A stretch of DNA of 64,000 nucleotides. It comes from Bradyrhizobium yuanmingense (lineage in GTDB: Bacteria; Pseudomonadota; Alphaproteobacteria; Rhizobiales; Xanthobacteraceae). How positions within the stretch are numbered: position 1 is the first letter of the stretch; every line of letters starts with the position of its first letter. Shown one piece after another: positions 16,730-26,493 of this stretch. A program made the translations under genes and the position numbers. The DNA is taken from NCBI RefSeq assembly GCF_029167105.1, contig NZ_JARFML010000035.1, positions 1 to 64,000 on the forward strand. Direction: 5' to 3'. The notes below the pieces were generated by a model, which saw nothing but the letters and a program-made list of their open reading frames with translations, had not been told where the DNA came from and made no database searches.

Positions 16730-17623
16730 ATGCCAATGGATCTTCGCCGGCTCCGCTATTTCGTCGCCGTCGCCGAGGCGCGCAGCATCGGCAAGGCGGC
16801 CGAGCAGCTCCGGATGGCGCAGCCGCCGCTCTCGGTCCAGATCCGCAAGCTCGAGGCCGAGATCGGCGCGCCGCTGTTCCGCCGCGGCACCCGTGGCATG
16901 GATCTGACCGAGGCCGGCCAGGCATTGCTGGCGCGCGCCAGCGAAGCGCTGGCGCTGGCAGCCGATGGCGCCGAAGCCGCGCGCGCGGTTGCTTCGGGAC
17001 GGCGCGGCCGCCTGTCGGTGGGTTACATGTTCGTGCTGGCGAATGCGATGCTGCCGCGGCTCATCCCCGAACTGCGCCGCGCGGTTCCCGGCGTCGACCT
17101 CAGCTTCGTTGAGCTCAGCGCCTCGACGCGCGAGGCCCGCGTGCTCGACCGCAGCGTCACAGTCGCGCTGTGTATGCCCGCGATCAATCATCCCGAGATC
17201 CAGGTGGCAAAGATCGGTGCACAGCCCTTCATGCTGGCCATGCCGATCCGCTCTCCGCTCGCCCGCTTGAGCTCCGTGCCGATGGCCCGGCTACAGGGCC
17301 GTCCGCTGATCGCACTCCCGCATCCGGACCATGGGCCCGCCTCCTCCGCGGTCGTCCCTTTATTGCGTCGGCACCAGGTGGTGATGCCGATCGCCAGCCG
17401 GGTGGAGACGGTGCATTCGGCGATGAGCCTGGTCCTGGCCGGCGAAGGTCTCGCCATCCTGCCGGCCTGCGCACAGCTCGGCGCGCCACGCGGCGTCGTG
17501 TTCAGGCCCCTGCGTGACGTCGCTGACTCCCTCGATATCGCAGTCTGTTGGCGGCGGGACTCCCACAGTCCGCTGATCGGAACCTTCCTCAAATGTGCCG
17601 AGAAGGCCGTCGCGCGGATGTGA
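16730..17623 (+). CDS. LysR-family transcriptional regulator of the amidase/ABC operon
   Basis: A 297-residue LysR regulator: helix-turn-helix at 4-62 (LRRLRYFVAVAEARSIGKAA, QPPLSVQIRKLEAEIG), effector domain 90-290 (GYMFVLANAMLPRLIPELRR). It is of the CbbR/CatR-like subgroup. The start ATG (MPMDLRR) may also be two codons later. It is divergently placed from the amidase and probably controls that operon. Its 3' end nearly abuts the convergent sugar-kinase gene (6 bp). Confidence 0.9.
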   Translation: MPMDLRRLRYFVAVAEARSIGKAAEQLRMAQPPLSVQIRKLEAEIGAPLFRRGTRGMDLTEAGQALLARASEALALAADGAEAARAVASGRRGRLSVGYMFVLANAMLPRLIPELRRAVPGVDLSFVELSASTREARVLDRSVTVALCMPAINHPEIQVAKIGAQPFMLAMPIRSPLARLSSVPMARLQGRPLIALPHPDHGPASSAVVPLLRRHQVVMPIASRVETVHSAMSLVLAGEGLAILPACAQLGAPRGVVFRPLRDVADSLDIAVCWRRDSHSPLIGTFLKCAEKAVARM

Positions 17624-17629
17624 CGTGGA

Positions 17630-18565
17630 CTACCAGTCCCAATTGATCTCGTGGCTCCAGGGCGGATCGGCGCCTGGACGCGTACAGGTCAGGCCGGCAC
17701 AATTGGCGGCGAAGGACAGCGCCAGGCGGAGCTCGTCCGCGCCGATGTCCTGCAATCTCGGTCGGGCGATGCGACCCTGCTTGTACAGGGCGAACAGCAG
17801 CGCCGCCTGAAAGCTGTCGCCGGCGCCAATCGTGTCGGCCACCTCGACCTTTGGTGCTTGCACTTCGATCTGCCCTGCTTGCGTGTGCCACGCGATGGCG
17901 CCGTTGTTGCCGCGGGTGATGACGACGAGGCTGGTGCCCTGCCCCAGCAACGTGCTCGCGCGCTGCTGATAGGGCTCCTCGCCGAAGAGATAGCCGAAAT
18001 CGACGTCCGACATCTTGATGAGATCGGCACTTCCGGCGAACCCGGCCATGCGCGCGAGATAGCCCGGCTTGTCCTTGACGAGAACCGGTCGGCAGTTCGG
18101 ATCGAAGGAGATCGTGGACGAGTCCCGTGCGTCTGCGATTAGCGCCTTGGTCTCGGCCGCACCCTGGTCGTTGACCAGCGTGGTCGAGCCGACATGGACG
18201 GCCTCGACAGTATCGAACGGAATGGACCCATGCCGGTAAGTCCAGCTCCGCGTCGCGGTCTCGGCATCGTAGAAGGCGTAGTGCGACTCACCCGCGACAA
18301 TGCGGACAAAGGCGAGCGTAGTCTGGTGGTCGCTGCGGGTGGCGAGATCGAGTGCAACCTTCGATGCGGAGGCATGATCGGCGATCATGCGCCCGAACAG
18401 GTCGGTCGAGATGCCGCCGACGAAACCAGTTGGCGCGCCCAGCCGCGCCATGCCGATCGCGACGTTCAGGCAGGAGCCGCCCACCGCGGGCATCACCGCT
18501 TCGCGCCCTTCGACGTTTCGCGTCGGCACGAAATCGATCAGCGCGTCGCCGCAGGCAATCAGCAT
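17630..18565 (-). CDS. PfkB-family carbohydrate kinase (fructokinase-like)
   Basis: A 311-residue ribokinase/PfkB-family enzyme. It shows the N-terminal substrate motif GGSCLNVAIGMARLG (residues 29-43) and the C-terminal ATP/anion-hole motif VADTIGAGDSFQAALLFALY with its catalytic Asp. It should phosphorylate a ketose such as fructose. The ATG at 18565 is chosen; a TTG nine bases upstream overlaps the kinase stop. It is the last gene of the polyol operon, so it may handle fructose from hexitols while the FGGY kinase handles pentuloses. Substrate is inferred. Confidence 0.85.
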   Translation of the reverse strand: MLIACGDALIDFVPTRNVEGREAVMPAVGGSCLNVAIGMARLGAPTGFVGGISTDLFGRMIADHASASKVALDLATRSDHQTTLAFVRIVAGESHYAFYDAETATRSWTYRHGSIPFDTVEAVHVGSTTLVNDQGAAETKALIADARDSSTISFDPNCRPVLVKDKPGYLARMAGFAGSADLIKMSDVDFGYLFGEEPYQQRASTLLGQGTSLVVITRGNNGAIAWHTQAGQIEVQAPKVEVADTIGAGDSFQAALLFALYKQGRIARPRLQDIGADELRLALSFAANCAGLTCTRPGADPPWSHEINWDW

Positions 18566-18570
18566 CTCCT

Positions 18571-20217
18571 TCAACCTCTCGCGACGCTGCGCATCGCGGC
18601 ACGGCTGCCGCGATCGAGCTCGCGCAGCAGCTTGTAGACCTCGCGCTTGCGGGCGTGAAACGCGGCCATATCAGGCGCGGTCGGCTCGCTCTTGCGTCCC
18701 AGCGCCGACATCTTGGCCATCGTCTCACCGATCGAGCCATAGGCGCCACCGGCGACCGCCCCTAACATCGCGGCGCCCAGCAGCACCGGCTCCCTGGTCT
18801 GCGGCAACGCGACCGTGAGACCGGTGGTATCCGCCATGATCTGGCGCACCAAAGGACTGCGGCTGGCACCGCCACCCATGATCATGATGCTGGAGCGGAC
18901 CCCATGCGCGGCAAAAGCCTCGATGACCTCCGCAAGCCCGTAGGCAAGACCGCAGAGGCCGGCGACGAACAGCCGTTCCATCGCGGCGACGTCAGTGTCG
19001 AGATCAAGGCCCGCGATCACCGCGCGCGTGTCTGGATCGGCATAGGGCGAGCGGTTGCCAATGAATTCCGGCAGCACGTGGATGTCGCGCGCCAGCAGCG
19101 CGGCACGGCTGGCATCGCCGGCGCGCGCCATGATGCGGCGCTCGAGGAAATCGATGAGGTCGAGGCCTTCGCTGCGTGCCGCCGCGGTCGCCTCGGCATG
19201 GCCGGGATGCGACTTGAGGAGATGATCGATCGCAGCGCCCGCGGCGGACTGCCCGCCTTCATTGAGCCAGAAATCCGGCACCATGCCGGAATAATAGGGA
19301 CCCCACACGCCCGGCACGAAGCACGGCTCCTTCGTCGTCGCCATGATGCAGGCCGACGTTCCCATGATGTAGGCAAGACGATCGCAGACATCGCTCGGGC
19401 CGCCCGCCCCGTCACGGCCGCCGATCGCACCGATACCGCCGGCATGGGCGTCGATCAGGGAGGCGCCGACCGGGGTGCCGGGAGGAAGGCCGAGCTCGAC
19501 TGCTGCTGCCGGCGTGAGCCCGACGCCAAGGCGCGTCCCGGGCGCAACGACCTCGGTGCCGATGCGCGCGTATTTTTCGGCGACGAAGTCGGACAGGCCG
19601 ATGCGCTTGAAGAACGGCGCGCTCCAGCCGCCACCGTCATGGGCGAGATAGTTCCACTTGCAGGTGACGGTGCAGGTCGAGCGCTGCAGCGCGCCGGTCG
19701 CCCGCCAGGTCAGATAATCGGCCAGGTCGAAGAAGTGACCGGCGGCATCGAAACTCGCGCGCAGATGCCGCTTCAGCCAGAGCAGCTTCGGCATCTCCAT
19801 CTCCGGCGAGATCGAGCCGCCGACATAGCGCAGCACGGCATCCTCGGTCTCGTTGATCAGCCGCGCTTCGGCCGTGGCGCGATGGTCCATCCAGACGATG
19901 ACGTTGCGCTGCGCATCGCCGGAGGCGCTGACGGTGAGCGGCGCGCCTTGCGGATCGAGCACCACGAGGGAACAGGTGGCATCGAAACCGATGCCGCCGA
20001 TGCTACTAGGTGCAATCGCTGCTTCCGCCATCGCCGCGCGCACCGATTTGGCGCAGGCCTGCCAGATGTCCTCTGACGACTGCTCGACGATGTCGCCGGC
20101 CTCGTGCCAGATCCTGATCGGATGCCGGGCCGTCGCGAGCAGCGTGCCGGCCTCGTCAAACACCCCTGCCCGCGTGCTCGTGGTCCCCACGTCGACGCCG
20201 ATATACGCTCGCGGCAT
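18571..20217 (-). CDS. FGGY-family pentulose kinase (D-ribulokinase-like)
   Basis: A 548-residue FGGY kinase. The N-terminal phosphate loop is YIGVDVGTTSTRAGVFD (residues 5-21), GIGFDATCSLVVLD marks the ribulokinase-type subgroup (TIGR01315-like), and the C-terminal nucleotide motif is MIMGGGASRSPLVRQIM. It phosphorylates a ketopentose (ribulose, xylulose or similar) with ATP in the cytoplasm. GGGAGA precedes the ATG at 20217. It lies between the SDR dehydrogenase and PfkB genes, as expected for a polyol, then ketose, then ketose-phosphate route. Confidence 0.87.
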   Translation of the reverse strand: MPRAYIGVDVGTTSTRAGVFDEAGTLLATARHPIRIWHEAGDIVEQSSEDIWQACAKSVRAAMAEAAIAPSSIGGIGFDATCSLVVLDPQGAPLTVSASGDAQRNVIVWMDHRATAEARLINETEDAVLRYVGGSISPEMEMPKLLWLKRHLRASFDAAGHFFDLADYLTWRATGALQRSTCTVTCKWNYLAHDGGGWSAPFFKRIGLSDFVAEKYARIGTEVVAPGTRLGVGLTPAAAVELGLPPGTPVGASLIDAHAGGIGAIGGRDGAGGPSDVCDRLAYIMGTSACIMATTKEPCFVPGVWGPYYSGMVPDFWLNEGGQSAAGAAIDHLLKSHPGHAEATAAARSEGLDLIDFLERRIMARAGDASRAALLARDIHVLPEFIGNRSPYADPDTRAVIAGLDLDTDVAAMERLFVAGLCGLAYGLAEVIEAFAAHGVRSSIMIMGGGASRSPLVRQIMADTTGLTVALPQTREPVLLGAAMLGAVAGGAYGSIGETMAKMSALGRKSEPTAPDMAAFHARKREVYKLLRELDRGSRAAMRSVARG

Positions 20218-20251
20218 GGTCTCTCCCGGTCCGTCCGTTTTGACGGTGAGC

Positions 20252-21025
20252 CTACCAGCAAGTGTAGCCGCCATCCACCAGCACGATGCTGCCGGTCATC
20301 AGGCTCGCGGCCTCGGACGAGAGGAACAGCACGACGGAGGCGATCTCCTCGACCTGCCCCATACGCGCCATCGGGGTTCCACCGATCCAGGCGTCATACA
20401 TTTTCGGATTGCTCTTCACGAAGGCGTTGAGCGGCGTCTCGATATAGGTCGGCGCCACCGCGTTGACGCGGATGCCGCGCGCGCCCCATTCGGCGGCCAG
20501 CGACTTGGTCAGATGGTGCACGGCGGCCTTGGAGGCGTTGTAGAAGCACTGCTCCTGCGGCTTGTTGACGATGAAGCCGCTCATCGAGCCTATGTTGACG
20601 ATGGCGCCGCTTCCAGCCTTCAACATATGCTTGCCGAACTCGCGGCAGCACCAGAAAGTGCCGTTGAGATTGACGTCGATGACGTTGAGCCAGTGCTCGT
20701 CGGTAACGGTCTCGGCCGGCGTCTCGCTCCGTGCGATGCCGGCATTGTTGACGAGGATGTCGACCTTGCCATGGCGGGCGACGAGATCATTTGCCACCTC
20801 CGCCACGCGTGTGGTGTTAGTGACGTCCATGATTGCGGTCTCGATGTCGTAGCCCTTCGCCCTGAGGCTCGCTTTAGCGCCGTCGGCGACCTTGCCGTCG
20901 CGGTCGCCGATAATGACCTTCGCGCCGGCCTCAGCCAGCGCCTCCGCGCAGGCGAGGCCGATGCCCTGGCCGCCGCCGGTGATGAACGCGGTCTTGCCGC
21001 TCAGCCTGAATTTTTCCAGATACAT
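20252..21025 (-). CDS. SDR-family polyol dehydrogenase
   Basis: A 257-residue short-chain dehydrogenase: cofactor motif TGGGQGIG (16-23), NNAG near 91, catalytic Ser in GSMSGF and YNASK near 162. An acidic residue after the second beta strand (GDRDG) favours NAD+ over NADP+. Within a SmoEFGK-like operon it most likely oxidises a polyol such as arabitol, ribitol or sorbitol to its ketose. The exact substrate cannot be read from sequence. Confidence 0.87.
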   Translation of the reverse strand: MYLEKFRLSGKTAFITGGGQGIGLACAEALAEAGAKVIIGDRDGKVADGAKASLRAKGYDIETAIMDVTNTTRVAEVANDLVARHGKVDILVNNAGIARSETPAETVTDEHWLNVIDVNLNGTFWCCREFGKHMLKAGSGAIVNIGSMSGFIVNKPQEQCFYNASKAAVHHLTKSLAAEWGARGIRVNAVAPTYIETPLNAFVKSNPKMYDAWIGGTPMARMGQVEEIASVVLFLSSEAASLMTGSIVLVDGGYTCW

Positions 21026-21056
21026 GGTCGTCTTTCCGTCTTCTTGCCGTTTCTTG

Positions 21057-22064
<1,008 letters not shown>

Positions 22065-22078
22065 GATCCGGCAGCCCC

Positions 22079-22909
22079 CTATTTCACCGCGCCAAAGGTG
22101 AGCCCGCGCACGAGCTGCTTCTGGCTGAACCAACCGAGGACGAGAATGGGCGCGATCGCCAGCGTGGACGCCGCCGACAGTTTTGCCCAGAACAGCCCTT
22201 CGGGGCTCGAATAGGAGGCGATGAACGTGGTGAGCGGCGCAGCGCTCGAGGTGGACAGGTTCAGCGTCCAGAACGCCTCGTTCCAGGCCAGGATCAGATT
22301 GAGCAGCAGCGTGGACGCCAATCCCGGGATCGCCATCGGCGTCAGCACGTAGACCAGCTCACGGCCGATCGTGGCACCATCCATGCGCGCCGCTTCGAGG
22401 ATGTCGCGCGGGATCTCCTTGAAATAAGTGAAGAGCATCCAGATGACGATCGGCAAATTCCCGAGGCACAGGATGAAGACGAGGCCGATGCGGGAATCGA
22501 GCAGCCCGAGGCTCTTGTAGATCAGGTAGATCGGCACCAACACGCCGACCGGCGGCATCATCTTGGTCGAGAGCATCCAGAGCAGGATGTCCTTGGTGCG
22601 CTTGGTCGGCGAGAACGCCATCGACCAGGCGGCTGGAATGGCGATCAACAGCGCAATGAGCGTCGAGCCGCCGGCGATGATGATCGAGTTCATCGCGTGG
22701 TGCAGGTAGTCGCTACGCTCCTGCACGGTCGCGTAATTTTCCGTGGTCCAGTGGAAGAACAGGAAGGATGGCGGGATCGCGAAGGCCTCAAGCTCGGTCT
22801 TGAAGCTCGCCAGCCCCATCCACAGGATCGGAAAGAAGATCAGGAAGCCGAACAGCCAGGCCGCCGCCGTCGATATCATCACCCGTCGCGTCGTCGCCAT
22901 CCGTGCCAT
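22079..22909 (-). CDS. Polyol ABC transporter permease (SmoG/MalG-like)
   Basis: A 276-residue permease with six spans. The EAA docking loop reads EAARMDGATIGRELVYVLTP, and the C-terminus SQKQLVRGLTFGAVK is typical of MalG-type subunits. Its ATG lies one base after the stop of the partner permease, so the two are translationally coupled. Confidence 0.92.
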   Translation of the reverse strand: MARMATTRRVMISTAAAWLFGFLIFFPILWMGLASFKTELEAFAIPPSFLFFHWTTENYATVQERSDYLHHAMNSIIIAGGSTLIALLIAIPAAWSMAFSPTKRTKDILLWMLSTKMMPPVGVLVPIYLIYKSLGLLDSRIGLVFILCLGNLPIVIWMLFTYFKEIPRDILEAARMDGATIGRELVYVLTPMAIPGLASTLLLNLILAWNEAFWTLNLSTSSAAPLTTFIASYSSPEGLFWAKLSAASTLAIAPILVLGWFSQKQLVRGLTFGAVK

Positions 22910-22910
22910 G

Positions 22911-23783
22911 TCAGGCCTCCAGGTTGCGGCCGACGATGCGGACCAGGAAGAAGGCGACGATGTTGGCAATGACCACCGCGACGAGCCCGCCCGCCGAGGC
23001 GCTGCCGACGTCGAACTGGATCAGCGCCTGCGAATAGATCAAGAAGGCGATGTTGGTGGTCTGCAGGCCCGGCCCGCCGCCGGTGGTGACGAAGATCTCG
23101 GCGAACACCGTGAGCAGGAAGATGGTCTCGATCAGGATCACCACCGTGATGGGACGCGCGAGGTGCGGCAGCGTGATGTAGATGAAGGTCGAGACGGCGC
23201 TGGCGCCGTCCATCTCGGCGGCCTCCTTCTGCTCCTCGTCGAGCGATTGCAGCGCGGTCAGCAGGATCAGGGTCGCGAACGGCAGCCATTGCCAGGTCAC
23301 GATCAGGATCACCGCGAGCAGCGGCACATCGTTGAACCAATCGATCGGCGTCAGACCGAACAGCGAGGCGAGCCAGGCGAACAATCCCGACACCGGATGC
23401 ATCAACAGGTTCTTCCAGACCAGCGCGCTCACCGTCGGCATCACGAAGAACGGGGCGATCACCATCAGCCGGACGAAATTGCGGCCAATCACGGGTTGGT
23501 CCATCAGCAGCGCCAGGGGAACGCCGAGCAGGATGGTCAGCGCCAGCACCGAGCCGACCAGCACCAGCGTGTTCTGGAGCGAGGCCAGGAAGGCAGGATC
23601 GGTGAGGAAGTAGCGGAAGTTTTCAAGGCCGACGAACGATTCCGAGCCGGGATCGAGCAGGCTGTAGTGCAGCGTCGAGAAGTAGATCGTCAGCGCCAGC
23701 GGGACGATCATCCAGATGAACAGCAACCCGACGGCCGGGGTCAGGAGCGACCGCGCAAGAAGCTGCGTCTGCCGGGTTGCCAT
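22911..23783 (-). CDS. Polyol ABC transporter permease (SmoF/MalF-like)
   Basis: A 290-residue permease with six spans. The EAA loop is AAEMDGASAVSTFIYITLPH and the substrate-side motif TTGGGPGLQTTNIAFLIYSQ marks sugar/polyol MalF-type proteins. The start is the ATG at 23783 (MATRQTQLLARSLLTPAVGL), with GGAG upstream; an earlier in-frame ATG (23819) lies in the spacer. Confidence 0.92.
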   Translation of the reverse strand: MATRQTQLLARSLLTPAVGLLFIWMIVPLALTIYFSTLHYSLLDPGSESFVGLENFRYFLTDPAFLASLQNTLVLVGSVLALTILLGVPLALLMDQPVIGRNFVRLMVIAPFFVMPTVSALVWKNLLMHPVSGLFAWLASLFGLTPIDWFNDVPLLAVILIVTWQWLPFATLILLTALQSLDEEQKEAAEMDGASAVSTFIYITLPHLARPITVVILIETIFLLTVFAEIFVTTGGGPGLQTTNIAFLIYSQALIQFDVGSASAGGLVAVVIANIVAFFLVRIVGRNLEA

Positions 23784-23865
23784 TCTTGGCGCTCCGCTCG
23801 GAGGAAGAAGGGCGGCCATCCAGCAAGGATGGATGGCCGCAAGTTTGAGCTCAGGGAGAGCCCGT

Positions 23866-25179
23866 TCACTTGATGTAGCCGGCGCGCTTCATCTCGCGCT
23901 CGGTAGCGGACTGCGCAGCCGTGAGCGCTGCATCGACCGTCATCGATCCCGCAAGCGCCGCCGAGAACTGCTGGCCCACCTGGGTGCCGATGCCCTGGAA
24001 TTCAGGGATGGCGGCGTATTGCACGCCGACGTAGGGAACGGGCTTCACCGTCGGCTTGTTGGGATCGGCGGCGTCGATCGAGGCCAGCGTCAGTTTAGCG
24101 AACGGCGCGACCTTCAGGTACTCGTCGTTCTGGTAGAGCGAGGTGCGCGTGCCCGGCGGCACGTTGGCCCAACCCTCCTTCGACGCCACCAGCTTGGTGT
24201 AGTCCTTGCTGGTTGCCCAGGCGATGAATTTTTCGGCAGCTTCCGTCTTCTTGGAGCCGGCCGGGATTGCGAGATTCCAGGCCCACAGCCAGTTGGCGTT
24301 CTTGCCGAGCCCGGTGTTGGGCGCGAGCGCGAAGCCGACCTTGTCGGCGACCTTGGACTCCTTGGGGTTGGTGACGAAGGACGCCGCGACCGTGGCGTCG
24401 ATCCACATCGCGCATTTGCCGGCGTTGAACAGCGCCAGATTCTCGTTGAAGCCGTTGGAGCTGGCGCCGGGAGGGCCGGCTTCCTTCATCAGGTTGACGT
24501 AGGTGGTGAGTGTCGTCTTCCATTCCGGCGTGTTGAACTGCGGCTGCCACTTTTCGTCGAACCAGCGCGCGCCATAGGAATTGGCCATCGCCGAGAGGAA
24601 CGCCATGTTCTCGCCCCAGCCTGCCTTGCCGCGCAGGCAGATGCCATAGGTGCCGGCGCTCTTGTCGGTCAGCTTCTTGGCGGCGTCGATCACGACGTCC
24701 CAGCTCGGCTTTTCCGGCATTTTCAGGCCGGCCTTCTCGAACAGATCAGTGCGGTACATCACCATCGAGCTCTCGCCGTAGAACGGCGCGGCGTAGAGCT
24801 TGCCGTCGGCGGAGACCGCGTCCTTGATCTTGGGCAGGAGGTCGGCGACGTCGTAATCGGCGCCGAGGTTGGCGAGCGGCACCAGCCAGCCCTTCTTGGC
24901 CCAGATCGGCACCTCGTAGGTGCCGATGGTGAGGACGTCGAACTGGCCGCCCTTGGTGGCGATATCGGTGGTGACGCGCTGGCGCAGCACGTTCTCCTCG
25001 AGCGTCACCCATTTCACGGTGATGTCAGGGTTCTTCTTGGTGAACTCACCCGTCAGCCCCTGCATGCGGATCATGTCGCCATTATTGACGGTGGCGATCG
25101 TCAGGGTCGTTTCGGCCATCGCCGGGACGGCCAGCAGCAGGCAAGACGCGCCGCAGACGGCGCCCAGGACGTGTTTCAC
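23866..25179 (-). CDS. Polyol ABC transporter substrate-binding protein (SmoE-like)
   Basis: A 437-residue periplasmic protein: signal peptide 1-22 (ending AMAE), then a family-1 extracellular solute-binding fold (TLTIATVNNGDMIRMQGLTG, YAAPFYGESSMVMYRTDLFE). It is close in length and motifs to SmoE of the Rhodobacter/Rhizobium sorbitol-mannitol importer. It is the first gene after the operator-like palindromes at 25205-25237, so it probably heads a separate transcript running to the PfkB gene. Exact ligand unknown. Confidence 0.9.
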   Translation of the reverse strand: MKHVLGAVCGASCLLLAVPAMAETTLTIATVNNGDMIRMQGLTGEFTKKNPDITVKWVTLEENVLRQRVTTDIATKGGQFDVLTIGTYEVPIWAKKGWLVPLANLGADYDVADLLPKIKDAVSADGKLYAAPFYGESSMVMYRTDLFEKAGLKMPEKPSWDVVIDAAKKLTDKSAGTYGICLRGKAGWGENMAFLSAMANSYGARWFDEKWQPQFNTPEWKTTLTTYVNLMKEAGPPGASSNGFNENLALFNAGKCAMWIDATVAASFVTNPKESKVADKVGFALAPNTGLGKNANWLWAWNLAIPAGSKKTEAAEKFIAWATSKDYTKLVASKEGWANVPPGTRTSLYQNDEYLKVAPFAKLTLASIDAADPNKPTVKPVPYVGVQYAAIPEFQGIGTQVGQQFSAALAGSMTVDAALTAAQSATEREMKRAGYIK

Positions 25180-25204
25180 GGTGACCTCCCCTCAATTCGC
25201 GTTT

Positions 25205-25237
25205 TGGGCATATGCCCACGCGTTGGGCGTATGTTCA
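25205..25237. promoter_or_regulatory. Twin operator candidate upstream of the polyol transporter operon
   Basis: TGGGCATATGCCCA (25205-25218) is a perfect 14-bp palindrome. TGGGCGTATGTTCA (25224-25237) repeats it with 11 of 14 bases and a 19-bp pitch, about two helical turns. They sit 26-58 bp before the SmoE-like ATG, where a repressor or activator would act. The neighbouring SorC-family protein (25537-26487) is the obvious candidate to bind. Confidence 0.6.
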
Positions 25238-25481
25238 ACGCAAGGGCGGCGCGTTGTCAAGCAGCCGCGTGGGCGTTCCAGCAACTTATGAGTGCTGCGG
25301 TGCGGGAGTGATGGAGGTCGCGCGGTGCGGAGGCGATCGCAGTTGTTTGGAACAAACGCAGCGGCTTGGCCCACCTCTCCCGCTTGGGGACGAGGTCGTA
25401 TCGCATCGACAGATGCGATGCGGGTAAGGGCTTTCTCCCCGGGGGAGTCTTGCCAGCGAAGAGACCCTCTCCTCTCCCCAC

Positions 25482-25505
25482 CCCTCTCCCGCAAGCGAGA
25501 GAGGG
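25482..25505. terminator. Hairpin after the SorC gene
   Basis: CCCTCTC (25482-25488) pairs with GAGAGGG (25499-25505). It lies 32 bp past the SorC stop on the reverse strand and belongs to the common CCCTCTCC/GGAGAGGG repeat family. It may end or process the HAD-SorC transcript. The rest of the 25241-25536 spacer shows no gene. Confidence 0.45.
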
Positions 25506-25536
25506 AGCCGAGTCGCGCTGCCGCACGAGCTCGCCC

Positions 25537-26487
25537 TTACCGCTCCAGAATGGCCATTGCCGTCGCCTCGTCGGTGATCAGCCCGTTGATCAGGCCACCG
25601 TTCAGTGCCGCCGCGATGGCCGGAACCTTGGCCGCGCCCACCGCCGCACCGATCGTCGTGGTCTTCGCCGGCACTTCCGGCGGAATGCTGGTCAGGCGCT
25701 TGTTGGTGCCGGCCTTGAGCAGGCGACCCTTGGCGTCATAGGCCCAGCCGGTGATCTCGCCGATGGCGCCCAGTCGCATCATCTCGAACAATTCGTCGCG
25801 GGTGACGAAGCCGTCGACGTGCACCTGCGCCTTCTGGTCCATCTGGCCGATGCCGACGAGGCGTAAATCAGCTCTGGCCGCGACCGCCTTGACCTTCGCG
25901 ATCGGCTCGATGCGTACCATCTTGTTGCGCTCGTCCTCCGACGACATCAGGAACGGCAGCGGCATCGGATAGTGCCGCGCGCCGGTGCGGTCGGCGAGCC
26001 GGCCGACCGTGTCGTAGAAGCTCGCCGAGCCGTCGGCGGAGATGTTGCCGACCAGCGAGACAATCTGGTGATTGGGCCGCTCGATCGGCGTGACGCGCTC
26101 GACGGCGGCACGCACCGCCCGCCCCGTGCCGAGTGCGACGATCACGGGCGTCTCCGAACGCAGCGTGGAATCGAGCAAATTGGCGCAGCGCTCGGCAATA
26201 CCCGCCGTCGCCTGCGGCGCGGCCGGATCGGCCGGCACCACCTCGCAATGGACGAGGTTGAACCGTTGCTTCAGGCGCGCCGCCAGCTCCATGCAGGCTG
26301 CGATGGGATGTTCGAGCCGGAAGGTGATGAGCCGCTCGGCGAGGCACAGCGAGACCAGCCGCTGCGCCGAGGCGCGCGACACCTGGAGCATCTTCGCGAT
26401 CTCGTCCTGGGTATGGCCGGCAATGAAGTAGAGCCAGCCGGCGCGCGCGGCGTCGTCGAGTCTCGACTTGTCGTTCTCGGCGGCCAT
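25537..26487 (-). CDS. SorC/DeoR-type sugar-binding transcriptional regulator
   Basis: A 316-residue regulator. The N-terminal helix-turn-helix (HTQDEIAKMLQVSRASAQRL, about 25-44) is followed by the SorC sugar-phosphate-binding domain (VIVALGTGRAVRAAVE, SLVGNISADGSASFYDTVGR, GIGQMD, GEITGWAYDAKG). Such proteins usually sense a phosphorylated sugar and control polyol operons (SmoC, SorC). It lies between the HAD gene (6 bp upstream) and the transporter operon, so it probably binds the twin palindrome before the SmoE-like gene. Confidence 0.9.
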   Translation of the reverse strand: MAAENDKSRLDDAARAGWLYFIAGHTQDEIAKMLQVSRASAQRLVSLCLAERLITFRLEHPIAACMELAARLKQRFNLVHCEVVPADPAAPQATAGIAERCANLLDSTLRSETPVIVALGTGRAVRAAVERVTPIERPNHQIVSLVGNISADGSASFYDTVGRLADRTGARHYPMPLPFLMSSEDERNKMVRIEPIAKVKAVAARADLRLVGIGQMDQKAQVHVDGFVTRDELFEMMRLGAIGEITGWAYDAKGRLLKAGTNKRLTSIPPEVPAKTTTIGAAVGAAKVPAIAAALNGGLINGLITDEATAMAILER

Positions 26488-26493
26488 GCGCGC

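Noticed and set aside
25441..25536. Possible short gene or CRISPR-like repeats
   Set aside because: The repeated CCTCTCC strings form an ordinary hairpin repeat without regular spacers.
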